NCBI GenBank assembly: GCA_003427395.1
Contig: BFEA01000261.1
Span: 598,038 to 653,331 of the forward strand
Direction: 5' to 3'
DNA length: 55,294 nucleotides
Origin: Chara braunii
Lineage: Eukaryota > Streptophyta > Charophyceae > Charales > Characeae
Made by a program: the position numbers and the translations under genes. Positions within the stretch are counted from its first letter, which is position 1. Every line of letters starts with the position of its first letter. The notes beneath the pieces are model-generated. The model made no database searches and was not told the DNA's origin. It saw only the letters and a list, made by a program, of their open reading frames with translations. Shown here in pieces: positions 11,691-23,466 of the stretch.

Positions 11691-13480
11691 AATAATTTAT
11701 ACATGTTGTTCAAAATACTAGTTGAAAGGGTCAGCTAGTAGAGTGATAGTTGTAGTGGAAAGGAAATGTGGCAGACCCAATAGGTGTGGTGCTCCGCCTG
11801 GGATAGAGATGGAGATGGCGGATGAAGGGGGAGCGAGATGGCACAGCGCGGCTCCTACGCCGGACTGCAACACACATACTCCAAAATGTGCCAATGTACC
11901 GGCCTCGGACTACCCCGAATACAACACAGGTCTATGAGAACAGACCAATGGGATGGTCTCACAAGCCAACCAGAGGTTTGCTACACGATCCTCGGCCTGT
12001 GATGGATCGCCTAGATATAAACACGCTTCCGCCAAAAAGTGGAACTCTACCAAAGAAAATAAAACCCGAATAGTCTAGGATGCGGAGAAAGCTTCATGCT
12101 GAATCCATGCGATGCAACCTAGGATAGACAATGTCACAAAAAACAGGAATGTCACAACTAACAGCCTAAGTAAAAACAGAAGCAACTAACTAGTATACAT
12201 GTCCTAGGAAAGTAGAAAGTAATGACAACTAAATCCTATAATGTTGGCGGCAGTAGCCTCAGTCTCGAAACAACTGACTAGTGTATAAGTCCTAAAAACA
12301 ACAAAAGCAAAAACAACTAAATCCTAGAAATGTTAAAGGTAGTAGCCTCAATCTGAGAGCAACAAAGCAACAACAAGATAACCATATGTCATAGGAGAAT
12401 TGTGTCACAAACCAAAGGGTGGGATGGTCTCTGAGGGCGGTGAATGCAGCCTAGGGGTCGATAAACTCCTAATGGCATCCACACATAATGACAGGGAGAC
12501 ACATGTCATCAGGTTCAATGAGGGTAGGGAACACTTTTGCCATTTTCACACGTTCAGCCATAGCTCCGCGCGAGCTCTTCCTTATCAACCTCCCAATCCA
12601 CTAACCTATCGTAAAGACTAACTTCATATTCTAGTTCTCAACCATCAAGAACCCCTATTCAACCTCCTCTTTTACTCGATTCTATGAAGGATCCAGTGAA
12701 ATCCTGACTTTTTCACTCCCCACCGTCTCCTCTTTCTGCCATCGTCGCGCGACCTCATTCCCTACTAACTCCTACTCCGCTAATCCTCCGTCCACCTGAC
12801 CGTGGATCCGACCTCGCCCTACCAATAAACCCTCGAATCGCACCTCTATTCCCAAAAAAATGATCAAGGAACAGCCTCATACACCCGCCTTCATCCTTCT
12901 CCTCCGCTTACTCCCGCCATCTTCTGTGCACTGATTTTCTTACTAACCTCTAATCCTACTAATCCATCGTCGAGTCTAACACTAGTATTACGATCACCAC
13001 TCTTTAAAACCCCTATCTCGATTCTTCCCTCGTCCGGTTCTATTAGGAATTCAGCGCGCCATTTCGCTACGCCTCACTCTCTTCCACGCTATCTCCGACT
13101 CCATTGCCTGTGAGTGCACCTGGCGCAAGAAAGCGCCCAGGTACCCCTACTTCCCGTCCTATGTGTCCGACGTTTTTACCTTCTCTGTCGGCCTTGTCCC
13201 TGCTTCGTCCGAGAGTTTTTAGCGCAGCGTCCGTCAAGCGGCTCCAGCATATGGGGAACACTCTGGCGGAACCTGCTACTTGGGTAGTTCTGCAAAAACC
13301 TTCAGCCTCTACACCCGGCCTAAAGAAGAGTTTGCACATGCCAGCCCCGTTGCAACCTCTCCTCTCGCTTTACTCAGACCGCTGTCGCCTAGAGTTTCAA
13401 CGGTCAGTTCCTATGGGGACAGTCGCGGCTTGCTACCCGCCTAGTGCGGCCTTAGTGGACCGGGCCCGATGCAGTTCTCG
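11691..13480. other. Gene-free stretch
   Basis: I see no protein-like frame I can defend. A Ser/Pro-rich open frame at 13104-13487 (+) has compositional bias only and no recognisable domain. Bases 12100-12400 are A-rich, with loosely repeated phrases such as actaaatcctaga and gtagcctca at 12230-12350. Confidence 0.45.
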
Positions 13481-13481
13481 G

Positions 13482-13580
13482 CCGTAGCAGCCAACGACTA
13501 AACTGAACAAAGATTCCTATTCGAGCTCGACCATAGCAGCCAGCGGCCAAACTGAACAAAGGTCCCTATGTGAGCCCGAC
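13482..13580. repeat. Tandem duplication, 49-bp unit
   Basis: The segment ccgtagcagccaacgactaa is followed 49 bp later by ccatagcagccagcggccaa; both continue with actgaacaaag and a cgacc end. Two copies differ by a handful of substitutions. Confidence 0.8.
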
Positions 13581-13723
13581 CACACCGCGGCCTTCACCAG
13601 TTTTTCCTCAGGCCCGCCTTGCTCAGGCAAAGTCCGCTATCGCCGCGGGCTCCCAACAGCCAACTCCCACAGGAGCAGCCTGTCGCCGCACGGCCTGCTG
13701 CAAAGCCTGGCGTGGGTCTTGGC

Positions 13724-13827
13724 GGACTAGGCCTGGTGCAATTCTCGACGGACTAGGCCTGGTGCAATTCTCGGCGGACTAGGCCTGGTGCAATTCTCGG
13801 CGGACTAGGCCTGGTGCAATTCTCGGC
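13724..13827. repeat. 26-bp tandem repeat, four units
   Basis: The unit starts ggactaggcctggtgcaatt and ends ctcggc; four near-identical copies occur in a row (one cgac variant). A diverged relative ending in gcagttctcggccgtagcag lies at 13456-13490, just before the 49-bp duplication, so both repeats probably grew from the same local sequence. Confidence 0.9.
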
Positions 13828-14242
13828 GGTAGCAGCAAATACCCGAATAAGAACTTTAAAAACCAAAGTGAAGTAGTGTCCCGCAGGGACCACTGCTACA
13901 ATAATCTCCCCAAACTGTGGGTCTGGACCGCCGTCCTGTTCTCAACAGCGGGTGGTTTGTTTAGTTTGTTACATACAAAACATACTTTTAATCGCTTCAT
14001 AGTTTTTCATACTACATGGATGATAACAACATACTCATAGTGGAAAGATGCACCCATTGGAAGTAAAAACTAGTATTGAGAATTTGACAACGTTGGTTAC
14101 ACTTTGGAGGGCATGGACGACCAGGTAAGCGCAAATACATCCAGGGTAACATTCTAAAATAGACATGGGCAATGCATCCCACAAGAGTCTCGTTAACCTT
14201 AAGTTGCTATATATAACTTCTTACGACAATTACTGTTTTTTT

Positions 14243-14783
14243 CATGGTTACGATTCAGACGTCCGGACCGCCATCCAAACGGTCTGGATTCAATCCGGAC
14301 TTCATACGTCCGGTCTGGAAGGTCCAGATCTGCCAAATTACGAGGAAAAAAAAAAAAAAAAAAAACGGTCCAGGACCCTTCCCCATCGAGGAGCGAAGCC
14401 CCCAAATTTTTTGGGGGGGGGTTCAGACCCAATTTTTTAATTATTAATAATTTATTACCTTTTATTAATTTTTTAACTTTGAAGTTTTTTTAAAGCTTTT
14501 TTTTTTACTTTTAAATCAAGTTTGGTTAGGAATTCTGACATGACTCTGAGGTAAAAGTGGTTTGTATTGTTATTATGCATAACATAAGTTTTTTTCAGAT
14601 TTTTTTATTTTTATTTGTTTTAATGATCCGGACATTTCCAGACCTGTCCAGACATCCGGACCGTCCGGATCCCCCCATGTTCGGAGGTCCAGAAATGTAT
14701 GGAATTCCGAACGTCCGGAACTACCGGAAACGGGTCCGGTTCCATGTCCGGAAATGTCCGGGTCCGGGTCCGGTGTAGCCATG
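14243..14783. mobile_element. hAT-like non-autonomous element with TCCGGA words
   Basis: Ends are inverted repeats, catggttac on the left and gtagccatg on the right, flanked by gttttttt and tttttttt (7 of 8 matching, so the duplication is weak because it is a T run). Both subterminal regions are crowded with the word TCCGGA in either orientation (about 14262-14322 and 14630-14776). The interior is AT-rich and non-coding. Repeated subterminal words are the binding sites of hAT transposases in the families where this is known (Ac/Ds). Confidence 0.6.
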
Positions 14784-15565
14784 TTTTTTTTCGATCTGTC
14801 AAAAAAAAAAAAAACACTTGGATCTTAATCTACCTGGAACTATCAATTAGTGTCTACTACAAAAAGAGGAAAAGGAGGGAAGGAATCACGAAACAAAAGA
14901 GGAGTCCATTAGGAAGACCTTGATATCACGTCTCGTTCATTCACGAAGGCACAGTTGTAGAGCCTCGTTGCTGCACATTGAAAATTTTCCTCAACCTTTT
15001 CCTTCCCTCCACCCTAAACCATTATAGGCAGAAGTCAGTGAAAGGGTTTCGTTTTCAAATGGTGCATTTTTTATTTCCTTATTTAGAGCAATTTATTAAA
15101 TTGTCTCTGAATTTTTGTCTCTATTGAGTGCAAATAGACGTTATGCTAACACGGGGGCTTGCATCCCAAGCAATGAAGATCATTTGAACCACTATGTTAC
15201 TTCCCTTGGACTAACAACCAAAGGATTTTCTGACCATATTATTTAGTTTCTTTTATTTCTATTGTTGCCTTACTTGAAGTTACTTCCCTTGAGTCTTTGT
15301 GTTAATCTATCAATCTTCCCTTCTATCCGAGCTAACGAAAATATTATATATTTTATTTTTCTGTTAAGTGAGAATGAATAGTAAATACCAGGTACCTATA
15401 CAAAAATTGGTATTTGCAACTGTTCTTCATTGGGTTTCGATATTTCAGTGGACTTTTGTGAAATTATCATGTTTATGAGTATCTTGACTTTTTAATTGTC
15501 CCAGACTCCTAAAAAGGTATTGGGGGAGCCTCACCTTCATTCCTCTTCCCCACAATGCTTTTAAG

Positions 15566-16407
15566 CTATGTAGCAAATCCAGATATTCGACAAATTAATT
15601 TTATCCGGATGAAATTTCCGGATTAATTCCGGATATGAAAAATCCAGTCCCAAGCAAAATATGTTTTTTTAACCAAAAAACTAGGCTACCAGCCGGGGCG
15701 CCCGGGTCCTGGGTGGCCAGCCCGTACAAGGACCAGGGAAGGTCCCCAAAAAAACAAACAAAAAAAAAACAAATTCCAAAAAATCCAAAAAAAACTATGT
15801 TATGCAGAAGTAGCAGCAGAACAATAAACTGAACAACGTATGCCTCATGGTCACATCGGAATTCATCACCAAATATAGAATAAAAATTAAAATTTAAAAA
15901 TAATTTGTTTATCTTTATTTTTATTATTTATTTTTGGCCCGGTCGGGCAAGTGACCCCGGGCCACTCTGGTGCCCCAGCCAAAAAAAAAAAAAAAAAAAA
16001 AAAATCTGGAAAAAAAATATGTTGTTCATATTAGCGATATAAACAATGTTTGGCTTGATGTCATCTTTGATATCTCAACAGATAGGAAGTTAAAAAATAA
16101 AACAGAAAAAGAAAACAATACTTAAATAAGTATTAATAAAATGAATTAAGCATCTCCCCTCAAAACCCCTATTGGGCCTTATATTCCCTATCTTCCCCCA
16201 TTTGAACCCTTCGATGACCTATCAAGCTTTTCATGAAATAGGAACGTAGTTCTACTGTATTTTGCATGCGCGATATCACTTTTGTTTCTTTTTTTTACTT
16301 TTTTTTTAGCATTTTTTTATTATCCGGATTTTCGGATAATCCTCCCCCCCGATCATCCGGCCAGATAATCTGACCAGATTATCTAGCTAGATAACCCGTA
16401 CTGTCGA
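15566..16407. mobile_element. hAT-like non-autonomous element with ATCCGGAT words
   Basis: A perfect 9-base direct repeat gcttttaag flanks the element (15557-15565 and 16408-16416), consistent with an 8-bp target duplication. Subterminal regions carry clustered ATCCGGAT/ATTATCCG words: three at 15610-15650 and a perfect hairpin ATTATCCG, loop, CGGATAAT at about 16320-16341. The TIRs themselves are diverged. The interior contains a GC-rich inverted pair (around 15680-15745 and 15940-15981, GGGCC/CCCGGG words next to A runs) that may be a second, nested element. Confidence 0.55.
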
Positions 16408-17117
16408 GCTTTTAAGAGGCTATGGTCATGTGCCCCTCCGAATAGGGAAAAAGAAATCCTTGGATATCTGTGACTTTATGTTTTTGTCCCGGCTAGTGAT
16501 TGCTGAAATTATTCATACGACTTTTACGTCCATGAAAAACAAAAAAAGAGGTTCGGACATATTAAATTATGGATAAACATGTCAGTCTTTCACAACAATG
16601 CTGACCTTAAAAAATTGAGCTATGAAGACATATCTTAGGTTCGCCTTTTAGTATTGGTTATCTGACACGTCTTCGCGAAATTTAAAAAAATAAGTTAGTT
16701 GTCCTTGCTTTTCTTTGCTAATTTCACTGTTATCTAATTAAACCAACTAGTAGTTGAGAGACATTTATGGATTATCCACCATTAAAAATAAGTTAATTTT
16801 ATCTTTAAACTTCATTTGCTATCTTTTCCCAATCTTGTAGTTGTTGATATGCTATTTTGTACCTTATCATGGTAATACAATGCCACCAACATAAAATCTC
16901 ATCTTTTTTTTTTTTCATGTCAACTCTATGAGATTAAGTAGGATTCAGAGGATTGGAGTTCTTAGCCTGAAGGCAAAAGTTTGTTTCTTTTTCGTTAAAG
17001 CAATTCTCGTTAGTTATACAGTTACAACTTTAAGGTATTGTTACTAGGTGCATATATGTCACGTCATTTTGTAACGTAAACTTCCGTGTTTCTTGTGTCG
17101 TCATATATTGTAGATTC

Positions 17118-17364
17118 CTGCGTTGCAAGATGTTCGCGTTCGCCGGCGAATGCGAACACGTTCGTTCGAACGTGTTTGCGCACGCGTAAACTTTTTTTTT
17201 TTTTTTTTTTTTTTAGGGGTTGGGGGGCATAGGCCTGTGTCCCCAAACCCCCCTTGCTGCTCTAAGAGTCGTGTGTCTGTTTGTATGTGTGTGTGTGTGT
17301 CTGTGTATCTGAGTGTGTGTATGTGTGTGTGTGTGTGTCTGTGTGTGTGTGTGTGTGTGTGTGA

Positions 17365-17404
<40 letters not shown>

Positions 17405-17873
17405 TGTATCTGGGGTTCAACCTTCTGATAAGTCGGTGAAAGTCCAACAAAACAGTCTGGCACAGTTATGCTTTTTTTTAGTGTATTGCGAATATGACAA
17501 CATGCGCACACACACACACACACGGGGGCACACACACACATACACACAAACACACTGACACACAGACATACAGACACAAAGGCACACAGACACACTGACA
17601 CACAGACACACAGACGCACAAACACACAGATACACACATACACAGACAGGCACACACATACACACCTACACAGACAAACACACATACACACAGACACACA
17701 CACACACACACACACACACTACCGCTCCCCAGGCCCTCCAAAGCCCCGCCGGCAACCTGTACCGGCCCAGGCGAACCCCATTCGCGGGCCTTGAAAACTC
17801 GTTCTCGCGAACGTGTTCTCGACCCGTTCGCCCGAATGGGAAAGGCCGTGAACACGTTCGCCGTGCTACGCAG
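17118..17873. mobile_element. hAT-like foldback element with 8-bp target duplication
   Basis: A perfect 8-bp duplication gtagattc lies at 17110-17117 and 17874-17881. The ends ctgcgttgca and tgctacgcag are inverted repeats with one mismatch. Subterminal regions are packed with GTTCG/CGAAC words, including near-perfect palindromes at about 17129-17176, and gaacacgttcg occurs near both ends. Inside, a (GT)n block (17279-17410) and a (CA)n block (17509-17720) are complementary, so one strand could fold back over most of the element. No coding capacity beyond microsatellite frames. Confidence 0.8.
17279..17720. repeat. Opposed (GT)n and (CA)n microsatellites
   Basis: Imperfect GT repeats run to about 17410, a ~98-bp unique spacer follows, then imperfect CA repeats run to about 17720. 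The two tracts are reverse complements of each other. Long frames across them encode only His-Thr or Cys-Val runs and are not genes. Confidence 0.9.
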
Positions 17874-18443
17874 GTAGATTCAATTAGGGAATATTAACTT
17901 CATTGAGTTTTTCATACTATTTTACTCAACCTCTTTTTTTACTATTAGACCATAATTAGAGTTTCAATTAAAATCAGAGAGATTGTTGATATTACTTAAC
18001 ATAGTCTTATCGTCTTGATTGTGCGCCTATTTAAGAGTAGTGATTATCAATGAGAGTTCTTGTCATCCGCAGTATTGCGGGTCTCTAACTTGATTAATTG
18101 TGTGTACTCTTAATCTTAGTCATAACATTTAGTTGTTAAGGGATCGAATCAAATACCTTCACCTCAACCGTTGTAACAAGCACTACTTTCACCATAATAA
18201 AACTTTAGCTTGTCAACCATTGTGATGTAACCAAGTAACAAGATCTTTGAAATAAAAAATTTCTCTTTTCTAAGGTTATCTTATACCTAACATCTGCATG
18301 TGAAACTCATTCCATATGTCCAATGTGACACTTATTTGATTTCGAGTAGACAAAAAAAACGGTCATAGAAATAGTTATACAACAATTTGGGAAGGAGAGG
18401 GTCGATTGGGGTTTATCGATGAAGCATGTAAACATCATATTAA

Positions 18444-18830
18444 AGGTGGTGGTGGCATTGCAGATTCTCATTGGACAGCGGATTCACCCACAACTGGGCA
18501 GATATTGACAGGATCATCACGAGGTTTGGGGTGGAATGGCTAGGGGGCAAAAGAGGGGGTTGGATGGCAGAGGTCCTCTGGTCAGTAGACTCCCCCAGAT
18601 AAGGGAGCCGTGAAGGAGAGGACGGACAGAAATTAGCCAATATAGCCTGGGACTGCCACCTAAGGTTTTGGGACTGGACAGTGGTCGACCCTGACATTCC
18701 ACTGAGGCTGGTTGTGGAGCTTGTCGACCTTTTCCCCCCTTACCTGGTCTCCGTGATGGATTTCCTTAGGAAGGGCCTTTGGTGGCAAGCGACCCCTCAA
18801 AAGAGCTCGGTGCCGATTCTTAGGCTCTAG
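18444..18830 (+). pseudogene. Unidentified coding remnant
   Basis: One frame stays open except for a TAA at 18600-18602 and has a convincing protein composition: FTHNWADIDRIITRFGVEW, then WMAEVLWSV; after the stop, LANIAWDCHLRFWDWTV, IPLRLVVELVDLFPPYLV and FLRKGLWWQ. It is rich in Trp and hydrophobic helices. A neighbouring frame at about 18378-18500 also reads protein-like, suggesting a frameshift near 18480. I do not recognise the family. It is probably a fragment of a transposon or dead gene. Confidence 0.45.
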
Positions 18831-19784
18831 TAACACTAGTATTTGCCAAGTGATGCAAGGGGTGTTGGGCCAAACTCCCAGCAAGTCACGGTCTCCCAAG
18901 GGCGTTAGGTGCAGGGGAGGGGCCAATGCCCCTCGGCCCCTTCACCTCGCCCAGCCTGACACTTGGGGAGGGTTCTTATAGCCCAGATGGGTACTGACCC
19001 AGTTGCTGGAAGTTGTGTAAAAAGAAAGTATTGCTTCATCATTGACCAGTTACTAGTGTGAACTTTTAAAAGTACTGTGCTCAGTCAATCCCCTGACGTT
19101 TAAGGTAATCAACGTTGGCAGGGGACGGTTCTTCATAATGCTATGTATATTTTCATAGGGAAACTGGGTCTGGTTCCTTGCACGTGCTGCTCTCCATGAA
19201 TGGATCGGAGCTTGTTAAAAAAAAAAAAAAAAAAAAAAAAAGAGGTAACATGGTCTTCCATAAATTATAACGATGCTTTGTAAAACGTTTTGGATAAATT
19301 TGGGGGCTCTAGAAGGACAAGGTGCATTGTTTCACGGGTACGGGCGGTCTGTGATACACAACTTCACGTCCCACGTAGCGTCCTATACTTAGGGGAACGC
19401 CGATCAGAGTAATTGGGGCATTGCCAAGGATTTTGGGTGGGGGTTGAACTGACGGAGCAAAATTGGGGTTCTCGCCTCAGTCCAGAGAGTCATTTCGGAA
19501 ACTCAGGCCTATTGGAGCAACTGCGGAATTATAAAATCTAGACGGAGGTAGAAGGGTGGGGCATCGACAAAATTTTGCCCATCGACTTACGGATATAGAC
19601 AGAACTCGTTTTAGCACAGGATATGACCGCAAGAACTATGCACAAAGACAATGGATCTACCACTTTTCTATTAGTAGGTTCACACAACCCTTTTCATGGG
19701 GGCCAAGGAGACAAGGCCCACAAGGGACGTCCTAAGCATTGGAGTCTGTTATGCGGAATCAGCTTGATCCCTCGTCATCTGACA

Positions 19785-19811
19785 GGGGCGTGGGCGGGGG
19801 CGGGGGTGGGG
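19785..19811 (+). other. G-quadruplex-type motif
   Basis: Five G runs of 3-5 bases are separated by 1-2-base spacers (ggggcgtgggcgggggcggg then ggtgggg). The short loops predict a stable quadruplex on the + strand. Confidence 0.7.
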
Positions 19812-19884
19812 TACCTAGAACTCGAAGTTCGGTGGAAGAGCTCCCACGTTACGAGAGAGATTCTCGAACCGGACGGGCCCCGTG

Positions 19885-20185
19885 TACCCCATCACCAACC
19901 TCCACCAGGAACACAAGTTTCCTAGTTGGCACCACTGATCATAGTTAAACTAAGGTTTCCACGTTGCATCCGCGGCGGACCAGGGGAACACAATCAGATC
20001 AGTATATAGCAAAATCAGTGACGGGGAACCAAACCGATCTATCAAAACGAACCTCGATCCCCCTATGTGGCATGCCTTCGACGGGTTATACAGGGGAACC
20101 CAATCGGTCCATAATGGCTTTTTCCTTACATCCGGGCCGCGGTAAGGGTTGTCCTCATCTACGATCCAAAAGGGAGGGAGGTCGC
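19885..20185 (-). repeat. Dispersed repeat R1, copy 2
   Basis: Reverse complement of the R1 copy at 290-590, with the same FVLIDRF then SP, LIL and YT reading on the minus strand. The orientation is opposite to copy 1. Confidence 0.6.
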
Positions 20186-20394
20186 TATGGCGGATCAATG
20201 TAAGGTTCGAATACAGGCAGTTGTCTGCGCTCACGCTGAAAGTTGCAAAGCTGGACTCCATGCAAGTCTCTATTCATCCCACTATGCCCAATCCCCCTAG
20301 AGGAACGTCAGTCAGACCCCTGTCAAATTTGCAAAACGACAATGGCGGTGCTTCCGTGCACTGCTAGTGAGGGACATCAGGGTGGGCAGTGGAA

Positions 20395-20500
20395 GCAGCA
20401 TCGGGGCAAGGCGCTGTCGGAGCAAACACCCTTACAAGGGTATTTGCTCAAGATTTTGCATTCGATGCAGGATTGACACGGTTACCGTGCTGGGGACGGC
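20395..20500. repeat. Dispersed repeat R3 with ACCCTT hairpin, copy 1
   Basis: A stem-loop at 20420-20449 pairs GAGCAAA with TTTGCTC and ACCCTT with AAGGGT around a 2-base loop, with one mismatch. The hairpin and flanks (ctgtcgg before, attttgcat and ccgtgctgg after) recur at about 40035 and, inverted, at about 31204. Confidence 0.6.
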
Positions 20501-20835
20501 CCAGAGTGAAAAGTGACAATTTTTGGCATAGCACTGTGAAGCAGACTTCTCGACCATTAAGGCCGAGGTTGCTAGGTGGCCATGTGTAGTGATACGCCGT
20601 GTACGAAAACAAGTAAAGGTTAGTAAAAGTTAAAAGTCTTCGACCGCAAGGGCCGGAGGATCGGTAGAAAACAAGAAAAGGTCGCACGGGATGCAGCGAC
20701 CACGATTTAAATCAGTCAAAGGCTCAGGCGGTAAGGCAAAAATGAACGAGTCCAGGAACATCGGACCGGCAGGTATGGGAAAGTGGGCAGGACACCACCG
20801 TTAAATCTAAAGACGACTGAAAAATTAATACAGCC

Positions 20836-20851
20836 CCGGCCATGCGGCCGG
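20836..20851. repeat. CCGGCC hairpin
   Basis: CCGGCC, loop ATGC, GGCCGG: a perfect 6-bp stem. The surrounding 20.5-21.7 kb has no defensible gene; short open frames there lack domains. Confidence 0.6.
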
Positions 20852-22139
20852 AGCAGCCAAAAGAAACATATTGCTTACCATAATAGGTAACGACAGTCCT
20901 TACTCGTATGTCGTAAGCAAGGTTGAGGCTACCACTCAGCCTTCCGTATGTAGAGAGGAAGTTGCCTCTTGGGCGGCGACTCCCTGATCAAGTGGCCACC
21001 GAAACAACCGGTGTCTCCGTCCCTTTTCAGAAGGAGGACATTGTTGTTGACTCCGATATCGTCCGCACAGGGTCTAAAGTCAAGCTGCTTGACCTAGTAC
21101 CCGCCTTTCTACTCGTGTTGGACCTCTAAAAATGCCAACTGTTACCTTTCTTTGCGTGACCTCGAGTGTCGGGCACATCTACCTCTACTTGGTGTGGTAC
21201 CGGCCTACCTGCTAAAGTATTTTCTGGTGCTCTAAAGAGTCGCGGACCTTTTTTTTTTCCGCCGCTTGAGTGTTTTTTCCACTACAACCCTCAATGTCAC
21301 GGTCACGGGTAAGTACCGGCCCTTCGGGCCTTCTAATCTGTCAAAGTGTCCTGGTAGGCCATGCACACACGCTCCGACTGACAAAAGCACTTAGACAGGT
21401 ACACAGATCGGCAAGCGTACACACATACAGACTAAGAAATGAGCCGGTCCTCTAGTTGGGCTAGCCCCCACTACTCTATCCATACCAGAGCTGCTCCCCT
21501 TTTACCAGAAATGGGAGCTAGGTTTCGGTGCGGATTACTATACGATAGTCTCAGGGATCAAGTCCATCCGATCCCCAGAGATAGCTCCTTTTATTTTGCT
21601 CAACGGGGATCAAGTTTTGACCCGTGTTCGGTTGCTGGGGACTTAAACCTGCGACCTCGGGGTTAGGATTAGTTAAAGTTAGTTGTTAGTTAGAACTTTG
21701 GTGTCTACCCAACACTTGGCACGACAGGGTAGTTAGCATTTAGATTCACTTATTTTCCTTTTTCTTTATTTTTCTTAATTGTTTTTAACGGTTAGATTTT
21801 TTCTTTTATTATTCTTATTTTCTTCTTTTCTTTTCGACATGTAACTGTTTCAGATAGTCCTAATGAATCCACCGCGAGATCCGTGGCAGATTCATCGAAA
21901 AGGGCACACTTATACCCCGCGGATCTCGATCTTGGAAACAAGAGACTCGCTCGAAGGAGTCGTGACCAACCAAGAACGAAGAAGTCGCAATCAACCTTTG
22001 CATGAGAAGCGACTGCAAGAAAAACTCTCGAAAGAGCAAGCGGGGAGCAGCTGAGTGACCGCGCGGTGGGAGTAACGAAGGTAGCGGTGCGTGAGGAAGA
22101 TAGGAAGAGAAATAGCGGGAGATGTAGTGGTAGGGGAGG

Positions 22140-22500
22140 AAAAGAAGAGAAGATGAGGAGGAAGAAGAAGAAAAAGAAGAAGAAGGAGGAGGAGGAGAAT
22201 GAGAGAGGGTGAAGAGGACAACTTACCTCCCCCTGCATTCGATGATGGCGATATTTTGGGCATGGGTTCTGGGATCTTGTACTTGAGTTACGAGGGACTC
22301 TCTGCACACGATTGGGTGGGTTTCCAGTTTGCGAGGTACGGGCGAGTCGTTTCTGGTGGTCGGCGGGAAATTTTGCAGCATCAATCATACTTCGAGTCGA
22401 CTTCCACGAAGAACATTCACGACGACGATAAAGAAAACAAGGGAGCGAAAAAGAGAAGCAAGTAAGTCTCTAATCACGCGACCGACCCTCACGCTACTAC
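22140..22500. repeat. Purine-rich duplicated module, copy 1
   Basis: A GAA/GAG-rich tract is followed by gaggacaacttacctccccc, a ~60-bp related block and, about 240 bp on, a plus-strand donor-like caagtaagtctctaa. The same order recurs at 23467-23920. The first block contains AGGTAAGT on the minus strand, a strong splice-donor match. Confidence 0.6.
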
Positions 22501-22544
22501 CAACGATAAGAAGAAAAAAAAGAAAAAAAAATAATCTACAACTA

Positions 22545-23045
22545 GAAAAAGAAAATATACACTGCTATGTGCATGTGTGTCGATCACTGAGGACTCGCTC
22601 TACGCCTATCAATAGGATGAGCTGAATCGAATAAATCTATCGCAATGACACAAAAATCTACACTACTACGAGTGTGTGTGTGTGTGAGTGAGTGTGTGTG
22701 TATGTGTGAGTGCGTGTATGTATGAGCGTGTAAGTGTAGGCTGCGCGATGGATTTCGTGTCAATACCATCAATAGGATGCTTGAAAATCGAATGGATTTA
22801 ACGCTAGAACACGGGTATGTGCAATGGCATTACTACGAGCATATACGTGCGAGTATGTGCGCGTGTGCATACGTGTGCGAGGGGAGAGAGTGAGACCGTG
22901 TGATTCTCCAATCTCGCGTCTGACTCTACGGTGCTTCTGTTGATAGGATGAACTACATCGAGTGCATCTAACACTAAAACAGAAAACATTTACACTACCA
23001 CGTGCGTACGCATGCGAGTGTGAGAGAGAGATAGAGTGAGTATGA
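22545..23045. repeat. GT-bearing repeat units (family R4), three copies
   Basis: Units start near 22600, 22770 and 22930, about 165 bp apart. Each has a tcaataggatg/ttgataggatg block, an aatcgaat/catcgagt block, a ctagaacacgg/ctaaaacagaa block, then tacactac and a GT-rich tail. Further copies lie at 24000-24370, 31241-31330 and 50085-50190. Confidence 0.65.
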
Positions 23046-23156
23046 GGAAAACAGAGAACTATTACATAGACTACTGACCTCCTACCACCAGCATCTGTGT
23101 CTTACCAAAAGGATAGCTTATATACGTTCCTTATAATTGAACGATGTTCATTGCTG

Positions 23157-23178
23157 TTGTTATTATTATAATTATTAA

Positions 23179-23241
<63 letters not shown>
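23157..23241. repeat. (TTA)n microsatellite
   Basis: Near-perfect TTA/ATT trinucleotide run of about 80 bases. Confidence 0.95.
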
Positions 23242-23242
<1 letters not shown>

Positions 23243-23466
23243 TTCCACGATAACAACCATGTAAATTTGGAGAAAAGAGAAAAGGGGGGCTTAGGAAGGA
23301 GGTGGTGACTGCGGTCAAGAAGAAGATCATGAACGCAAACGGATGGAGAAGCAAGAAGAAGGCCAAGCAGAGTAAGGAGGGAGAGGAGAACCATGTAGAG
23401 ATAGCGAGAGTTGGCAGAAAAGTGTGCACGGGAAGAAAAGCGCGAGGGGGTAGAAGTAGCACGCGA

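Noticed and set aside
13104-13487. 127-aa Ser/Pro-rich ORF as a gene
   Set aside because: Composition only; no domain and it runs into local tandem repeats.
17064-17855. Long His-Thr or Cys-Val open frames
   Set aside because: They are translations of the GT/CA microsatellites and the poly(T) tract; no start context or domain.
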